Below are positions 7,792 through 15,848 of a DNA stretch of 56,716 nucleotides, piece by piece. The notes beneath the pieces were generated by a model. It worked only from the letters and a program-made list of their open reading frames with translations. It did no database searches and was not told the origin of the DNA. This stretch comes from a virus. The DNA is taken from IMG/VR virus record IMGVR_UViG_3300025407_000978, positions 1 to 56,716 of that record. One strand, written 5' to 3'. The translations under genes were made by a program, and so were the position numbers. Position 1 is the first letter of the stretch; each line of letters begins with the position of its first letter.

Positions 7792-8232
7792 TTAACTGAC
7801 TTCTGAGCGTCCGTTTCCAATATCTCTACTTCTTATAACTCGCATGTCACTGATCATATCCCGATTTGAGGGGTCGGCTTGATCTTGTTCATAAATTTCT
7901 AATGCAATATTACGGCATACAGTTTGGAACCAGCGATCTACGATCTCTGCGTCTGTATCAGTCTGTTTAATCTTATACCCTTGTTTGACTAAATTAACTA
8001 CAAACTTGTCATTCCAATCTAGTTCAAAACTACCATTTCCCAAATCGTCAGGACTGACTTCTACTTTTAAAATGGCAATATAAGGTTCACCCTGTTGTGT
8101 AGCCTTTTCCTTTTCACTTAATGTAACCTCTTTTTGCTTTTTTGGCTGTTTAGGCTTTTTGGGCTTTTCAGCTACAGGTTCAGGCTTAGGCGGCTCTGGT
8201 TTCTTGAATAAATTTTTGATTTTGTTTAACAT
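7792..8232 (-). CDS. Conserved T4-like phage protein with Lys/Pro-rich N-terminus
   Basis: 146 residues. Residues 1-45 are a Lys/Pro-rich, probably disordered arm (KKPEPPKPEP repeats). The folded part has GSFELDWNDKF and VDRWFQTVCRNIALEIYEQ, which I associate with a protein conserved in T4-like cyanophages of unknown role. ATG at 8232 with AAGGA nine bases upstream. Confidence 0.6.
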   Translation of the reverse strand: MLNKIKNLFKKPEPPKPEPVAEKPKKPKQPKKQKEVTLSEKEKATQQGEPYIAILKVEVSPDDLGNGSFELDWNDKFVVNLVKQGYKIKQTDTDAEIVDRWFQTVCRNIALEIYEQDQADPSNRDMISDMRVIRSRDIGNGRSEVS

Positions 8233-8292
8233 TTACATAATCCTTGTATAACTTATTATGCATGATAGTTTATAATATATCAATACATTTGG

Positions 8293-8300
8293 TATAAATA
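8293..8300 (+). promoter_or_regulatory. T4-like late promoter box
   Basis: TATAAATA on the plus strand, ahead of the GIY-YIG gene at 8362. Expected start about 8306, on the G of the leader ORF's ATG. Confidence 0.55.
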
Positions 8301-8303
8301 AAA

Positions 8304-8414
8304 ATGAGGGTCGCGGAACTGCAAATACCCAACTACTCTAATGCTAAGAGGAGCTATCAGCATGACTATTTATACGCATTATTTGTACTGGATTCATTTA
8401 CCAGAGCATACTGA
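8304..8414 (+). other. Possible 36-aa leader ORF or truncated gene start
   Basis: An ATG three bases after the late box opens a 36-codon frame beginning MRVAELQIPNYSNAK. It overlaps the start of the GIY-YIG gene in another frame. The MR-start after a late box resembles the packaged-protein genes of this phage, so it may be the decapitated start of a late gene displaced by the endonuclease. It has no ribosome site of its own; it may be untranslated. Confidence 0.25.
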
Positions 8415-9009
8415 TTATACCAAAGAAGGATACATCGGCGTAACAAATAATCCAATCCGACGACTTAATGAGCACCGAAATGCTTCAAAGAACCGTAATG
8501 ACAAAAATCCTTATTTCGGTAGAATTCTCAACAAATATAAAGACACCGTGATTCAAACTATATTAATAAGTGATACTGAAGAAAATTGCTATAAGCAAGA
8601 AGAACTTCTGCGACCGAAAAAAAATATAGGTTGGAATGCTAATAAGGGAGGAAATAAACCTCCCTCTAAATTAGGGTGGAAACCTAATGAGGCGACACTC
8701 AAAAAAAGATCAGCATCTTTAAAGAGAATCCCGAGAAATGAAATTTGGAAGAAAAACTTATCAGAAGCCAAACAAGGTGCTAAAAACGGTATGTATGGAA
8801 AGAAAATACCATGCAGTGAGACTAGAGCCCTAAGCATTTCTCAATCTAGAAAAACCACACTAGATAAGTATCGTTTAATGTCTCAAGAAGAATTTTCAAT
8901 TTGGGTAAAGTCTCAAAACCTACATAGAAAAGACGGTGCCGTAAATTCTAACGTGACTAGAGCAATACTAGCCAGAAGCGAAAATCCCAAAGATTATTAT
9001 AAAAATTAG
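8362..9009 (+). CDS. GIY-YIG homing endonuclease with NUMOD3-like motif
   Basis: 215 residues from the ATG at 8362, preferred because AGAGGAG lies about nine bases upstream. The N-terminal YLYWIHLPEH ... KEGYIGVTNNPIRRLNEH is a GIY-YIG nuclease core with Arg in the RRLNEH helix and Glu in CYKQEELL. The middle has NGMYGKKIP, a NUMOD3 DNA-binding element, preceded by Lys-rich linkers. Typical of free-standing T4-type seg endonucleases. It is alone on the plus strand, ends with a 4-base tail-to-tail overlap with uvdE, and sits behind a late box. Confidence 0.85.
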   Translation: MTIYTHYLYWIHLPEHTDYTKEGYIGVTNNPIRRLNEHRNASKNRNDKNPYFGRILNKYKDTVIQTILISDTEENCYKQEELLRPKKNIGWNANKGGNKPPSKLGWKPNEATLKKRSASLKRIPRNEIWKKNLSEAKQGAKNGMYGKKIPCSETRALSISQSRKTTLDKYRLMSQEEFSIWVKSQNLHRKDGAVNSNVTRAILARSENPKDYYKN

Positions 9010-10031
9010 TCCTGAAGGGTTTTCCAGTACTGGTGCAATCTAAAACTAGCCAAATTTTTGGCTTTTGCTTCAACCATAACGTCGGCCCACTGCCAATGTC
9101 CATATGCCCAGTCATTTACTGCATCGTTCCACATATAATCGGAGTGTGCTCGCATCTTTTGCTTGTTTAAGCCTTGTTCTAGCAAGAGTTGATGATTGGG
9201 CAACGTTTTTGTAGAATGAGTTGATAGATATTCTTCGCGACTTACGCTGTAGTGAATGACAGGACGCACACCACGCCAGCTATCAACGATACGCTTAATA
9301 CGATCATCATTCGGTTCAATATACTCGCCGGTCATTACATAGTGATGGTGTATATCCAAAACCAAAGCACAATCATTGACCAGCTCTAAACTAGCATCTA
9401 GTCCCCATGACATCTCTTCATTTTCGATTGTGATAGCGTTACGTGCCTCGGGGCTTAGTCGTTTGTACGCATCACGAATACCTTGTGGACCTTTGCGACC
9501 ACTGATATGTACGTTGATTTTGATGTCCTGAAATGTTTTACCATAGCCCATCCAACGTGCCATGTCAACGTGCATTTCAAATTCTTCAATACTTTTGTCT
9601 ACAACCTCAGGGCGATCACTAGCTAACACAACGAATTGGTCAGGATGAAAGCTAAGACGTACATCATTGGCACGTGCAGTTTCACCAATTGGTGCCATCC
9701 AATGTTCAAGTAGATTTTGAATATATGGGGTTTTCCAAAAGTCACGGTAGTCTTCATGTGTGTAAAAACTAAACATATCGCTGGTAAGACGAACCATACG
9801 TAGTTCAGGAGGCAAAGTTGATATCCTTTTAACAAGATTATGTGTATTCATAATATTGTTTTTTGCAACATCAATGATTTTTTGCTCTACAACATCACGT
9901 TTGTTACGCTTTGCCCATGCCAAAGTAGTACCACCTGTATTGAATCCTTCAATACTGGCAATCTCGCCCTTTTTGTTGATTTCAGCTAGTTTACAAGCGA
10001 AACCAATACGTTTTACATTTTGATTGTGCAT
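9006..10031 (-). CDS. uvdE: UV damage endonuclease UvdE
   Basis: 341 residues, a usual length. UvdE nicks 5' of pyrimidine dimers and other lesions with divalent metals in a TIM barrel. Family signatures seen: N-terminal RIGFACKL, VRLSFHPDQFVVLAS, the metal-site ITIENEE and LVLDIHHH, and VIHYSVS. Likely protects sunlight-exposed phage DNA or repairs it on entry. The start at 10031 lies only about two bases after the expected start of the promoter at 10040-10068 and has no ribosome site, so the mRNA may be leaderless. Confidence 0.93.
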   Translation of the reverse strand: MHNQNVKRIGFACKLAEINKKGEIASIEGFNTGGTTLAWAKRNKRDVVEQKIIDVAKNNIMNTHNLVKRISTLPPELRMVRLTSDMFSFYTHEDYRDFWKTPYIQNLLEHWMAPIGETARANDVRLSFHPDQFVVLASDRPEVVDKSIEEFEMHVDMARWMGYGKTFQDIKINVHISGRKGPQGIRDAYKRLSPEARNAITIENEEMSWGLDASLELVNDCALVLDIHHHYVMTGEYIEPNDDRIKRIVDSWRGVRPVIHYSVSREEYLSTHSTKTLPNHQLLLEQGLNKQKMRAHSDYMWNDAVNDWAYGHWQWADVMVEAKAKNLASFRLHQYWKTLQD

Positions 10032-10034
10032 AAT

Positions 10035-10042
10035 GATAAATA
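10035..10042 (+). promoter_or_regulatory. Late promoter box for the Gp88-like gene
   Basis: GATAAATA on the plus strand, about 43 bases before the GTG start at 10085. It interlocks with the -10 of the opposing uvdE promoter, so early leftward and late rightward transcription start from the same 30 bases. Confidence 0.6.
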
Positions 10043-10068
10043 ATACAATAGTTACATATTAAAGTCAA
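10040..10068 (-). promoter_or_regulatory. Sigma70-like promoter for uvdE
   Basis: TTGACT (10063-10068), 17-base spacer, TATTAT (10040-10045) on the minus strand. Expected start about 10033. Confidence 0.65.
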
Positions 10069-10084
10069 GTTATAAGGAATAATC

Positions 10085-11299
10085 GTGGACATTCGTAATA
10101 TTTTACAACTTTTAAATGAAAATAGCAAGCCTCATATTTTAAGCCCAAATCTTGAGGTAATGAGCCTACGCCAGTTTTTGGATAGTGAACATCAAGATAT
10201 TGATGAGTCATTATTTAACGAAGAAAGCCCTAGCTTTTTGGGAGCAAAAACTGAAGAATTAAGTGACGAACAGTTAAAAGCATATCTTGACAGAATTTTA
10301 GGTAAAAAGAAAGAAAAATCAGACAAATATAACTTGCCCTATATACACAGCGGCAATGTCCCAATCGTAGACGAAAATGGTAAAGAATACGATTTAGATA
10401 AACTACGCGACCAAATTAAAGAACGCCCAAAAAAGATTTTAAAACAAAACGAAAAGATGCAACATAGCGATGGTACATCTACTATATACTTCAACGTTGG
10501 GTTACCTGCACTACGTGGTCTAGCAGTAAATGAAAATAATGGTGACTTTATTGTTGTTAATACTTGCCCACAAGCTGGTCAATGTAAATTATATTGTTAT
10601 GCTATGAAAGGTGGCTATGTACAATGGAAAAATAGTAGCATGGCACAAACACGTTTATTAAACTTTTTAGTCAATGACCCTGATGGTTTTATGCGTGAGT
10701 TAGATAAAGAAATTACCGAAGCAGAAAAGAAATACAACAAAAAGAAGACTAAAGTGGCAATACGTTGGCATGACGCTGGTGACTTCTTTAGCCCAGAATA
10801 TTTGAACAGTGCTTATAGTTTGGCTAAGAAACATCCAAACACAGATTTCTATGCTTATACAAAAATTGCCAGTGTTGCTCATTCGGCAAAACCTGAAAAC
10901 TTTAAAATCAATTTTAGTATGGGCAGTCAGCCAAGTCAAGAAAAACAAATTGACTACAGCCAAACAAAAAATAGCAGAGTTGTACCAAAAGAATTGTTTA
11001 GCGATTTAGTTTATCATCACAAAACACCAACCGGTAAAACAGATAAAAAAGGTAAAGAAGTATTTGATAGTGAATTGCGCTATAAAGACAAACAAAGTAT
11101 TAAAGCATTAAAAGATCGTATTGCCGCAAAATACAGTATGGATCCTAAAACAATACTTACATACGATGAAATGATGAAAACACCTGAGAAAAAAATAACT
11201 GATCCTAAAAAGATGTACAATGTTATTGTTAAACCAGGTGAAGGTGATGACAGCGCAAATCGCGGCGATGTGTTAAGTACATTATTATTGATTCACTAA
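10085..11299 (+). CDS. Gp88-family protein with LxE-type N-terminal tag
   Basis: 404 residues, GTG start behind AAGGAAT. The core has the features of the phage Gp88 family: NTCPQAGQCKLYCYAMKGG (clustered Cys), then IRWHDAGDFFSPEYL and FYAYTKIAS. The biochemical role of that family is not established to my knowledge; the Cys cluster suggests metal or Fe-S binding. The first twelve residues (MDIRNILQLLNE) end in an L-x-E site like those cleaved by T4 prohead protease, so it may be packaged. The late box at 10035 supports late expression; it is followed after one base by the next plus-strand gene. Confidence 0.75.
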   Translation: MDIRNILQLLNENSKPHILSPNLEVMSLRQFLDSEHQDIDESLFNEESPSFLGAKTEELSDEQLKAYLDRILGKKKEKSDKYNLPYIHSGNVPIVDENGKEYDLDKLRDQIKERPKKILKQNEKMQHSDGTSTIYFNVGLPALRGLAVNENNGDFIVVNTCPQAGQCKLYCYAMKGGYVQWKNSSMAQTRLLNFLVNDPDGFMRELDKEITEAEKKYNKKKTKVAIRWHDAGDFFSPEYLNSAYSLAKKHPNTDFYAYTKIASVAHSAKPENFKINFSMGSQPSQEKQIDYSQTKNSRVVPKELFSDLVYHHKTPTGKTDKKGKEVFDSELRYKDKQSIKALKDRIAAKYSMDPKTILTYDEMMKTPEKKITDPKKMYNVIVKPGEGDDSANRGDVLSTLLLIH

Positions 11300-11300
11300 A

Positions 11301-11831
11301 ATGCGTATAGATGATGTATTGCCTACACCTAAACTGTACAAACTAGACGGTACATTACAATTACACATCGCCAAAGAAGGCAATAATCCACAAGTAAGTG
11401 AAGCCTTTCTAAAGCCAAGCATGCCAGGAATATTTTGGACTAGTACTGCTAAACAAAACAAAGATGGCAATTATAGCAGTGAGTGGAGTGATTGGTGTAA
11501 AGTTGAAATGCCTGAATGGTTTAATAATAAAGGTTTACTATTTCAAGTTATGCCAGGCGCAAGAGTATTACAAATGAATAATGATAATGAAGCCATAGAA
11601 ATATCTAAGTATTTCAATCATGGCGAACCAAAAAGTCGTTGGTGGCAGCACAGTGATGTTGATTGGTCACGCAACTTTCCATGGAAGAAGGTAGCAGAAA
11701 AATTTGATGGACTACATCATATACCAGGCAATCGTATTACTAACATATACACTGGTGCTTATGATGTTGAAAGCACAGTTTGGTTCAACAGATCACATTT
11801 AAAATTTTTAGGTAATGTAAACGTTACTTAA
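11301..11831 (+). CDS. Conserved phage protein, possibly ADP-ribosyltransferase-like
   Basis: 176 residues directly after the Gp88-like gene. Segments of note: PGIFWTSTA, SDWCKVEMPEWF, KFDGLHHIPGN and DVESTVWFNRSHLKFLG. The order, an early aromatic WTST strand, a middle helix ending in a DG[IL]H-type strand, and a late VESTVWF strand, recalls small ADP-ribosyltransferase-like folds seen in phages, but I cannot confirm the catalytic triad. Co-transcribed with the Gp88-like gene; 8-base tail overlap with the epimerase. Confidence 0.5.
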   Translation: MRIDDVLPTPKLYKLDGTLQLHIAKEGNNPQVSEAFLKPSMPGIFWTSTAKQNKDGNYSSEWSDWCKVEMPEWFNNKGLLFQVMPGARVLQMNNDNEAIEISKYFNHGEPKSRWWQHSDVDWSRNFPWKKVAEKFDGLHHIPGNRITNIYTGAYDVESTVWFNRSHLKFLGNVNVT

Positions 11832-12660
11832 CACGTAGCAAATCGTCTAAACTATATAAGTTTACCATGTATTTGCTAACATCTTTTAATACACTTTCAG
11901 CAACGTCGCCATTACGTCTTGGACCATAGTTTAGTTTAATATTAAGGTTGTTAGTTGTCACAAAACGATCAAACATTTCTTTTACACTTATACCAATGCC
12001 ATGTCCTAAACTTTCAATACTATTACTTGGGTTATCGATACTATTCATTATAGAATGACAAATTTCCATGACATGTACATAATCACGCAAACATGTACCA
12101 TCTATAGTATTGTAATCATTTCCAAAAATTGTAAACTCGCCCGTTTTAGTAGAATTTAATAGATTGTAAAATAATCCATCTGGATTTGTAGGAGGATATC
12201 CATATGTACCTGTTACATTAAAAAATCTAAAAATAGTATAGTTTATTGGATTGTGAACAGTACAATATTCTTGTACAGTATATTCTGCCATACGTTTGCT
12301 TAATCCATATGGATTAGTTGGATCACTGGCACAACCTGTACTTGCAAATATAAAATGTTTAGTTGGAATTTTATTAATTACATTCATTGTACCATTGGTA
12401 TTTGTAATATAATAGATTATAGGTTTTTGTACACTTTCGTTTACACTTACCAATGCTGCTAAATGTATAACAGCATCATATGGATCAAGTTGGCCCGGTA
12501 TAGTAAAAAGTTGATTAATATCAACTTTGTAAAATTTATTTAATTGCACTTTTGGTTCAACAACGTCTAATCCATGCACATTATAATTATTGTCAACTAA
12601 TAACTTACATAAATGACTACCAATATATCCTGAACAACCTGTTACTAATACTGTTTTCAT
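11824..12660 (-). CDS. NAD-dependent sugar epimerase/dehydratase (GalE-like)
   Basis: 278 residues from the ATG at 12660. An extended short-chain dehydrogenase: TGCSGYIGSHL is the GxxGxxG NAD site, STGCASDP supplies the Ser, and NPYGLSKRMAEY holds the YxxxK catalytic pair; FRFFNVTGTYG and NTIDGTCLRDYVHV are typical of UDP-glucose 4-epimerase-type enzymes. At 278 residues it is shorter than GalE (about 338), missing part of the C-terminal substrate domain. One base after the glycosyltransferase; likely supplies its nucleotide sugar. Confidence 0.85.
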   Translation of the reverse strand: MKTVLVTGCSGYIGSHLCKLLVDNNYNVHGLDVVEPKVQLNKFYKVDINQLFTIPGQLDPYDAVIHLAALVSVNESVQKPIIYYITNTNGTMNVINKIPTKHFIFASTGCASDPTNPYGLSKRMAEYTVQEYCTVHNPINYTIFRFFNVTGTYGYPPTNPDGLFYNLLNSTKTGEFTIFGNDYNTIDGTCLRDYVHVMEICHSIMNSIDNPSNSIESLGHGIGISVKEMFDRFVTTNNLNIKLNYGPRRNGDVAESVLKDVSKYMVNLYSLDDLLRVK

Positions 12661-12661
12661 A

Positions 12662-13999
12662 TTACCACTCAAATAATGATTCTTGTTCTTTAGGTTTAAA
12701 TAATGGATCTTTACTTAAATACGTGTTATCATCTGTGTACAATACATTAATAAACTTATACCTATTAGATAATACACTTTCAAAATCTTCTCTAGCTAAA
12801 TGTGTTCTGTTTAAATCTTTGATATAATCTCTATACAAAACTGTTTCGTGTGAATTAATTTTGGCAGTATTAGTATTGCTACGTTTGCCAACAAAGTTAT
12901 CTAAAAAGTTAACCCAAGCTATTGAAACAGATTCATCTAATTGTTTTACATATTCAAGGGCAGTATTATCAACAGTAGTATTATATAATGATTTAATTAA
13001 TTCACCCGCTTCCGCCAATGATGTTTTAGTATAATACTTATTATCAAAATTATCAGACCAATCTTGATTATCTAATACTACACATGGCATATGCCCCAGA
13101 CATTCTAAAAATGCAAATGGATAGTTTTCACGTAAACTAGGCATAAAAAACACACTACAGCTTTTTATAAAGTCTACTTTTTCTTGACCTGTAATACCTA
13201 TTTTAATTATATAATCGGTAATGCCTTGTTTTTCAAATGCTTTTTCAAACTTATTAGCGCCATTGCTATTAGTCATTACCCTACAAGGTAATCCACAATC
13301 TTTCATAGCACGAATATATGCTTCGGGATTTTTGCCTTCTTCCCAACGACCAATGAACAATACACCTTCTTTGTGTCCTGTACTGTGTTCTAAAAGACCG
13401 CGTTCGCTCATGGGCATTGGTAACAACACACAGTTTTTAGCGCCATGCTTAGTTAATTCATCAATATTTTTTTGACTTTGTGTGCCAATAATAATATCAT
13501 TAAATTCCATATGTTTGTTATAGAAATTATGATAACTATTTAAAAACACATCATTTCCCTGACTTTCACGAAAAATCATACTATGTAAATGTGTATAGAA
13601 CACAACGGGAATATATTGATTGATAGTCATAGCATATGCCGCAGTCATTGCCTCCTGTGTATTACATACAATCATATCATAAATGTTTTCTTCAAAAGCC
13701 TCTAATAACGCTTTGCGAAAATTTATAATCTTTTCAAAGTTAATAGTGTCACTAAATGCAAATGTAGCAGTATGGTCATTATAACGTAATGGTTCACTGG
13801 GATAAATGATATTACCCCCTGAAGATTCAATTACCTTATTAAAATTGCCAGTTGGTGATTTATCTAAAATAATATCTACCTTCCAATTTAAGCGACCGCA
13901 CATTTCTGTAAAACTTTTACAAAAACTACCAATGCCACCATGAGGTATAAAGTGCTGGTCACTAATCATAAATGCAATTCGTTTGTCGTATGTTTTCAT
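12662..13999 (-). CDS. GT-B glycosyltransferase (family 4-like)
   Basis: 445 residues. The N-terminal Rossmann half begins with IAFMISDQHF and a HGGIGSF loop; the C-terminal half has VLFIGRWEEGKNP and the nucleotide-sugar site MPSLRENYPFAFLE, a close match to the Ex7E region of GT4 enzymes. The last 100 residues are a helical extension. Probably adds sugar to virion proteins, host surface or DNA. In operon with the epimerase. Confidence 0.8.
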   Translation of the reverse strand: MKTYDKRIAFMISDQHFIPHGGIGSFCKSFTEMCGRLNWKVDIILDKSPTGNFNKVIESSGGNIIYPSEPLRYNDHTATFAFSDTINFEKIINFRKALLEAFEENIYDMIVCNTQEAMTAAYAMTINQYIPVVFYTHLHSMIFRESQGNDVFLNSYHNFYNKHMEFNDIIIGTQSQKNIDELTKHGAKNCVLLPMPMSERGLLEHSTGHKEGVLFIGRWEEGKNPEAYIRAMKDCGLPCRVMTNSNGANKFEKAFEKQGITDYIIKIGITGQEKVDFIKSCSVFFMPSLRENYPFAFLECLGHMPCVVLDNQDWSDNFDNKYYTKTSLAEAGELIKSLYNTTVDNTALEYVKQLDESVSIAWVNFLDNFVGKRSNTNTAKINSHETVLYRDYIKDLNRTHLAREDFESVLSNRYKFINVLYTDDNTYLSKDPLFKPKEQESLFEW

Positions 14000-14088
14000 A
14001 TTAATTAACTATATACCCAAATCTCTTTCTAATACTATTTTTGCATTTCTGTTTTGTATTTTCAATTACAGTAATATCGTATACTATT

Positions 14089-14934
14089 TTATGTACCCCA
14101 AGCGTTGCGGAAAAGAGGTACCTGAAGTCTATCACTATAACGCCAACCACGTTTCATGGCTGCTAGTGCTACATTCTTAGCGTTTAAGTTATAAACACTT
14201 TCAACACCACCAACAGGCATTAGATATACATGACCTTTGAAACCTGCGTCACGATACTGTTTAACTGCTCGTTCTGCATCAACAATATCTTCTTCTGTTG
14301 CTACAACAAACTTAAGATATGCTGTACCTACTCTTTCATAATCACGTACAACCTCAGGTTTAATCGCATCATTCCAACTCTCACCACTTGCTGGGAGTTT
14401 AGCACTAACACTGAATGTAACTTCTCTAGATTTAAAGTTACCATTAAACTGCCACATACGCAAGTAATGATAGAAGTCACTGGATAATTTTTGAGTTCCG
14501 TTAGTTTCAAAAGTAATTTCTTTTAATCCTGACATACTAGGATGATTAAGCAATTCTGGATATGCTCGTTGCCAACCTAATAATGGTTCTCCACCTGTAA
14601 TAACTAAGTGTTCGTCACGCCATTCTTTGTGCGGAAGTAACTCCGTAATCTGTTGTACAATGTTATCAGTAGTGAGCATAGGACTAAGATGCTTAAAACG
14701 AACGTCCCAGCTAGCATAGCTATCACAACCTGTACTAACCAAAGGAAGGGATTTGTAGTCTGTATATTGACTGGGATTAATGTTCTCAGCCTCTGCACTT
14801 AATTCTCCTCTAGGCATACCAAATCCGGCACACTTAAAGTTACAGCCGAATGTTCTTAGGAAGATACTGGGCACACCCATATATCCGCCTTCACCCTGAA
14901 TACTATAAAATAATTCTGCTACTTTTATACTCAT
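14089..14934 (-). CDS. queE: 7-carboxy-7-deazaguanine synthase QueE (radical SAM), with insertion
   Basis: 281 residues. QueE turns 6-carboxytetrahydropterin into 7-carboxy-7-deazaguanine (CDG). Seen: N-terminal FYSIQGEGGYMGVPS (substrate loop), ITGGEPLLGWQ (SAM-binding GGE) and FETNGT. The cluster Cys motif is unusual: Cys31-x3-Cys35, then about 34 residues before the third candidate Cys70 (STGCDSYASWD), instead of the usual Cx3Cx2C. The GCDSYASW stretch corresponds to WCDTxY in ordinary QueE, so the insertion lies between the second and third Cys. Directly behind a consensus sigma70 promoter. Works with QueD and FolE in this window. Confidence 0.9.
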   Translation of the reverse strand: MSIKVAELFYSIQGEGGYMGVPSIFLRTFGCNFKCAGFGMPRGELSAEAENINPSQYTDYKSLPLVSTGCDSYASWDVRFKHLSPMLTTDNIVQQITELLPHKEWRDEHLVITGGEPLLGWQRAYPELLNHPSMSGLKEITFETNGTQKLSSDFYHYLRMWQFNGNFKSREVTFSVSAKLPASGESWNDAIKPEVVRDYERVGTAYLKFVVATEEDIVDAERAVKQYRDAGFKGHVYLMPVGGVESVYNLNAKNVALAAMKRGWRYSDRLQVPLFRNAWGT

Positions 14935-14940
14935 TTTTGT

Positions 14941-14969
14941 ATTATATCTTTTTTATTTGGGCTTGTCAA
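14941..14969 (-). promoter_or_regulatory. Perfect-consensus sigma70 promoter for queE
   Basis: TTGACA (14964-14969), 17-base spacer, TATAAT (14941-14946) on the minus strand. It lies across the 3' end of the upstream gene (stop at 14953), so queE is uncoupled from that operon. The expected start, about 14934, is the first base of the queE ATG, so the message would be leaderless. Confidence 0.8.
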
Positions 14970-15633
14970 TCTTTTTGATTTCCTTAAGTTTTTCTATCCA
15001 TAACTTATGGTATTCCCGTATCATAGGTTCATTAAAATTTAGTAAATTAAGTTTATCATATAATAATTTTATTTCTGAAACGGTGTGATCGCTGTTAAAA
15101 TAAATATCATTATCAAAATAATGTATTATATTATTCTTAGGTAATACTTCAATATCACCAAATTCACTGCTATCTCTGTCGTATCTCCATTTAATAAAGT
15201 TATTAGAATTAAAAAATAATATTATTTTTGCATTTCTCCACAATTGTATAATTTTTGATGCGTAAATATTATCATGTGCTACAATAAAAAACTTTAAATC
15301 TAATTGGCTAAGTAAAAAAATTTCAGGATTAAAGTCAAAATTTTTACATTCTTCCACTGAAGAATAAGTTATATAAGATTTACGATCTATTCCAAATAAC
15401 TGAACACACCCCAATCCTAAATCGTTCCAATGTTTTTTGACGTTGCTTAACTGGGTTTTTAAAAAGTTAAATTTTTCTTCAACTGTGAACTTACCCTTAA
15501 GTTGTTTTTTAACTAAAAGCCCAGACTGAAATACAGATTGGTCATTTAATCCTAAACAATTTACTAAAAATTTTCCCCCGGCTTCTTGAGGATAACATAC
15601 CATAACTAAATTTTCAGTATCAAAGTTCATCAT
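14953..15633 (-). CDS. P-loop/sulfotransferase-like phage protein
   Basis: 226 residues, ATG overlapping the FeoA stop (ATGA). The N-terminal strand and loop VMVCYPQEAGGKFLVNCL looks like the degenerate P-loop of the sulfotransferase-like proteins abundant in marine phages; several relatives occur at 21549-22259 and 37925-40470. The C-terminal YHKLWIEKLKEIKK is helical. Substrate unknown. Confidence 0.5.
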   Translation of the reverse strand: MMNFDTENLVMVCYPQEAGGKFLVNCLGLNDQSVFQSGLLVKKQLKGKFTVEEKFNFLKTQLSNVKKHWNDLGLGCVQLFGIDRKSYITYSSVEECKNFDFNPEIFLLSQLDLKFFIVAHDNIYASKIIQLWRNAKIILFFNSNNFIKWRYDRDSSEFGDIEVLPKNNIIHYFDNDIYFNSDHTVSEIKLLYDKLNLLNFNEPMIREYHKLWIEKLKEIKKIDKPK

Positions 15634-15848
15634 TGGAGTAATTCTACATATATTTGTTCTGCTTCTATTTGCCGTAATGCAAAAGTGTCATCACTAATCC
15701 TTACTGCAATTGGTCCCCCAAATGGGGCTTTAGAAACAATTCTAATCTTTGCATTTGCAACAAATCCTAAATACTGCAAATGCGTATTAGTATTACTTAT
15801 TATGATTGCTTGCGCATTAACTGGTAATTTATTGAGCGTTAATTCCAT
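15630..15848 (-). CDS. FeoA-like SH3 domain protein
   Basis: 72 residues, exactly a single FeoA domain. The pattern LQYLGFVANAKIRIVSKAPF, then GGPIAVRI, then FALRQIEAEQIYVEL matches LxxLGxxxGxxxxVxxxAPLGDPIxxR...LxLRxxxAxxIxVE of FeoA. In bacteria FeoA is a small cytoplasmic partner of the ferrous iron transporter FeoB; related domains end DtxR-type regulators. No FeoB is present here. ATG at 15848 inside the methyltransferase 3' end, behind GGTGG. A regulatory role on host Feo is inference. Confidence 0.8.
   Translation of the reverse strand: MELTLNKLPVNAQAIIISNTNTHLQYLGFVANAKIRIVSKAPFGGPIAVRISDDTFALRQIEAEQIYVELLQ

Noticed and set aside
8233-8340. tRNA or structured RNA in the gap before the endonuclease
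   Set aside because: No T-loop (GGTTCGAATCC-like) or acceptor stem could be found here or elsewhere in the window.
14000-14088. Possible small gene between queE and the glycosyltransferase
   Set aside because: A 27-codon open stretch exists but has no start codon or ribosome site; looks like degraded sequence at most.
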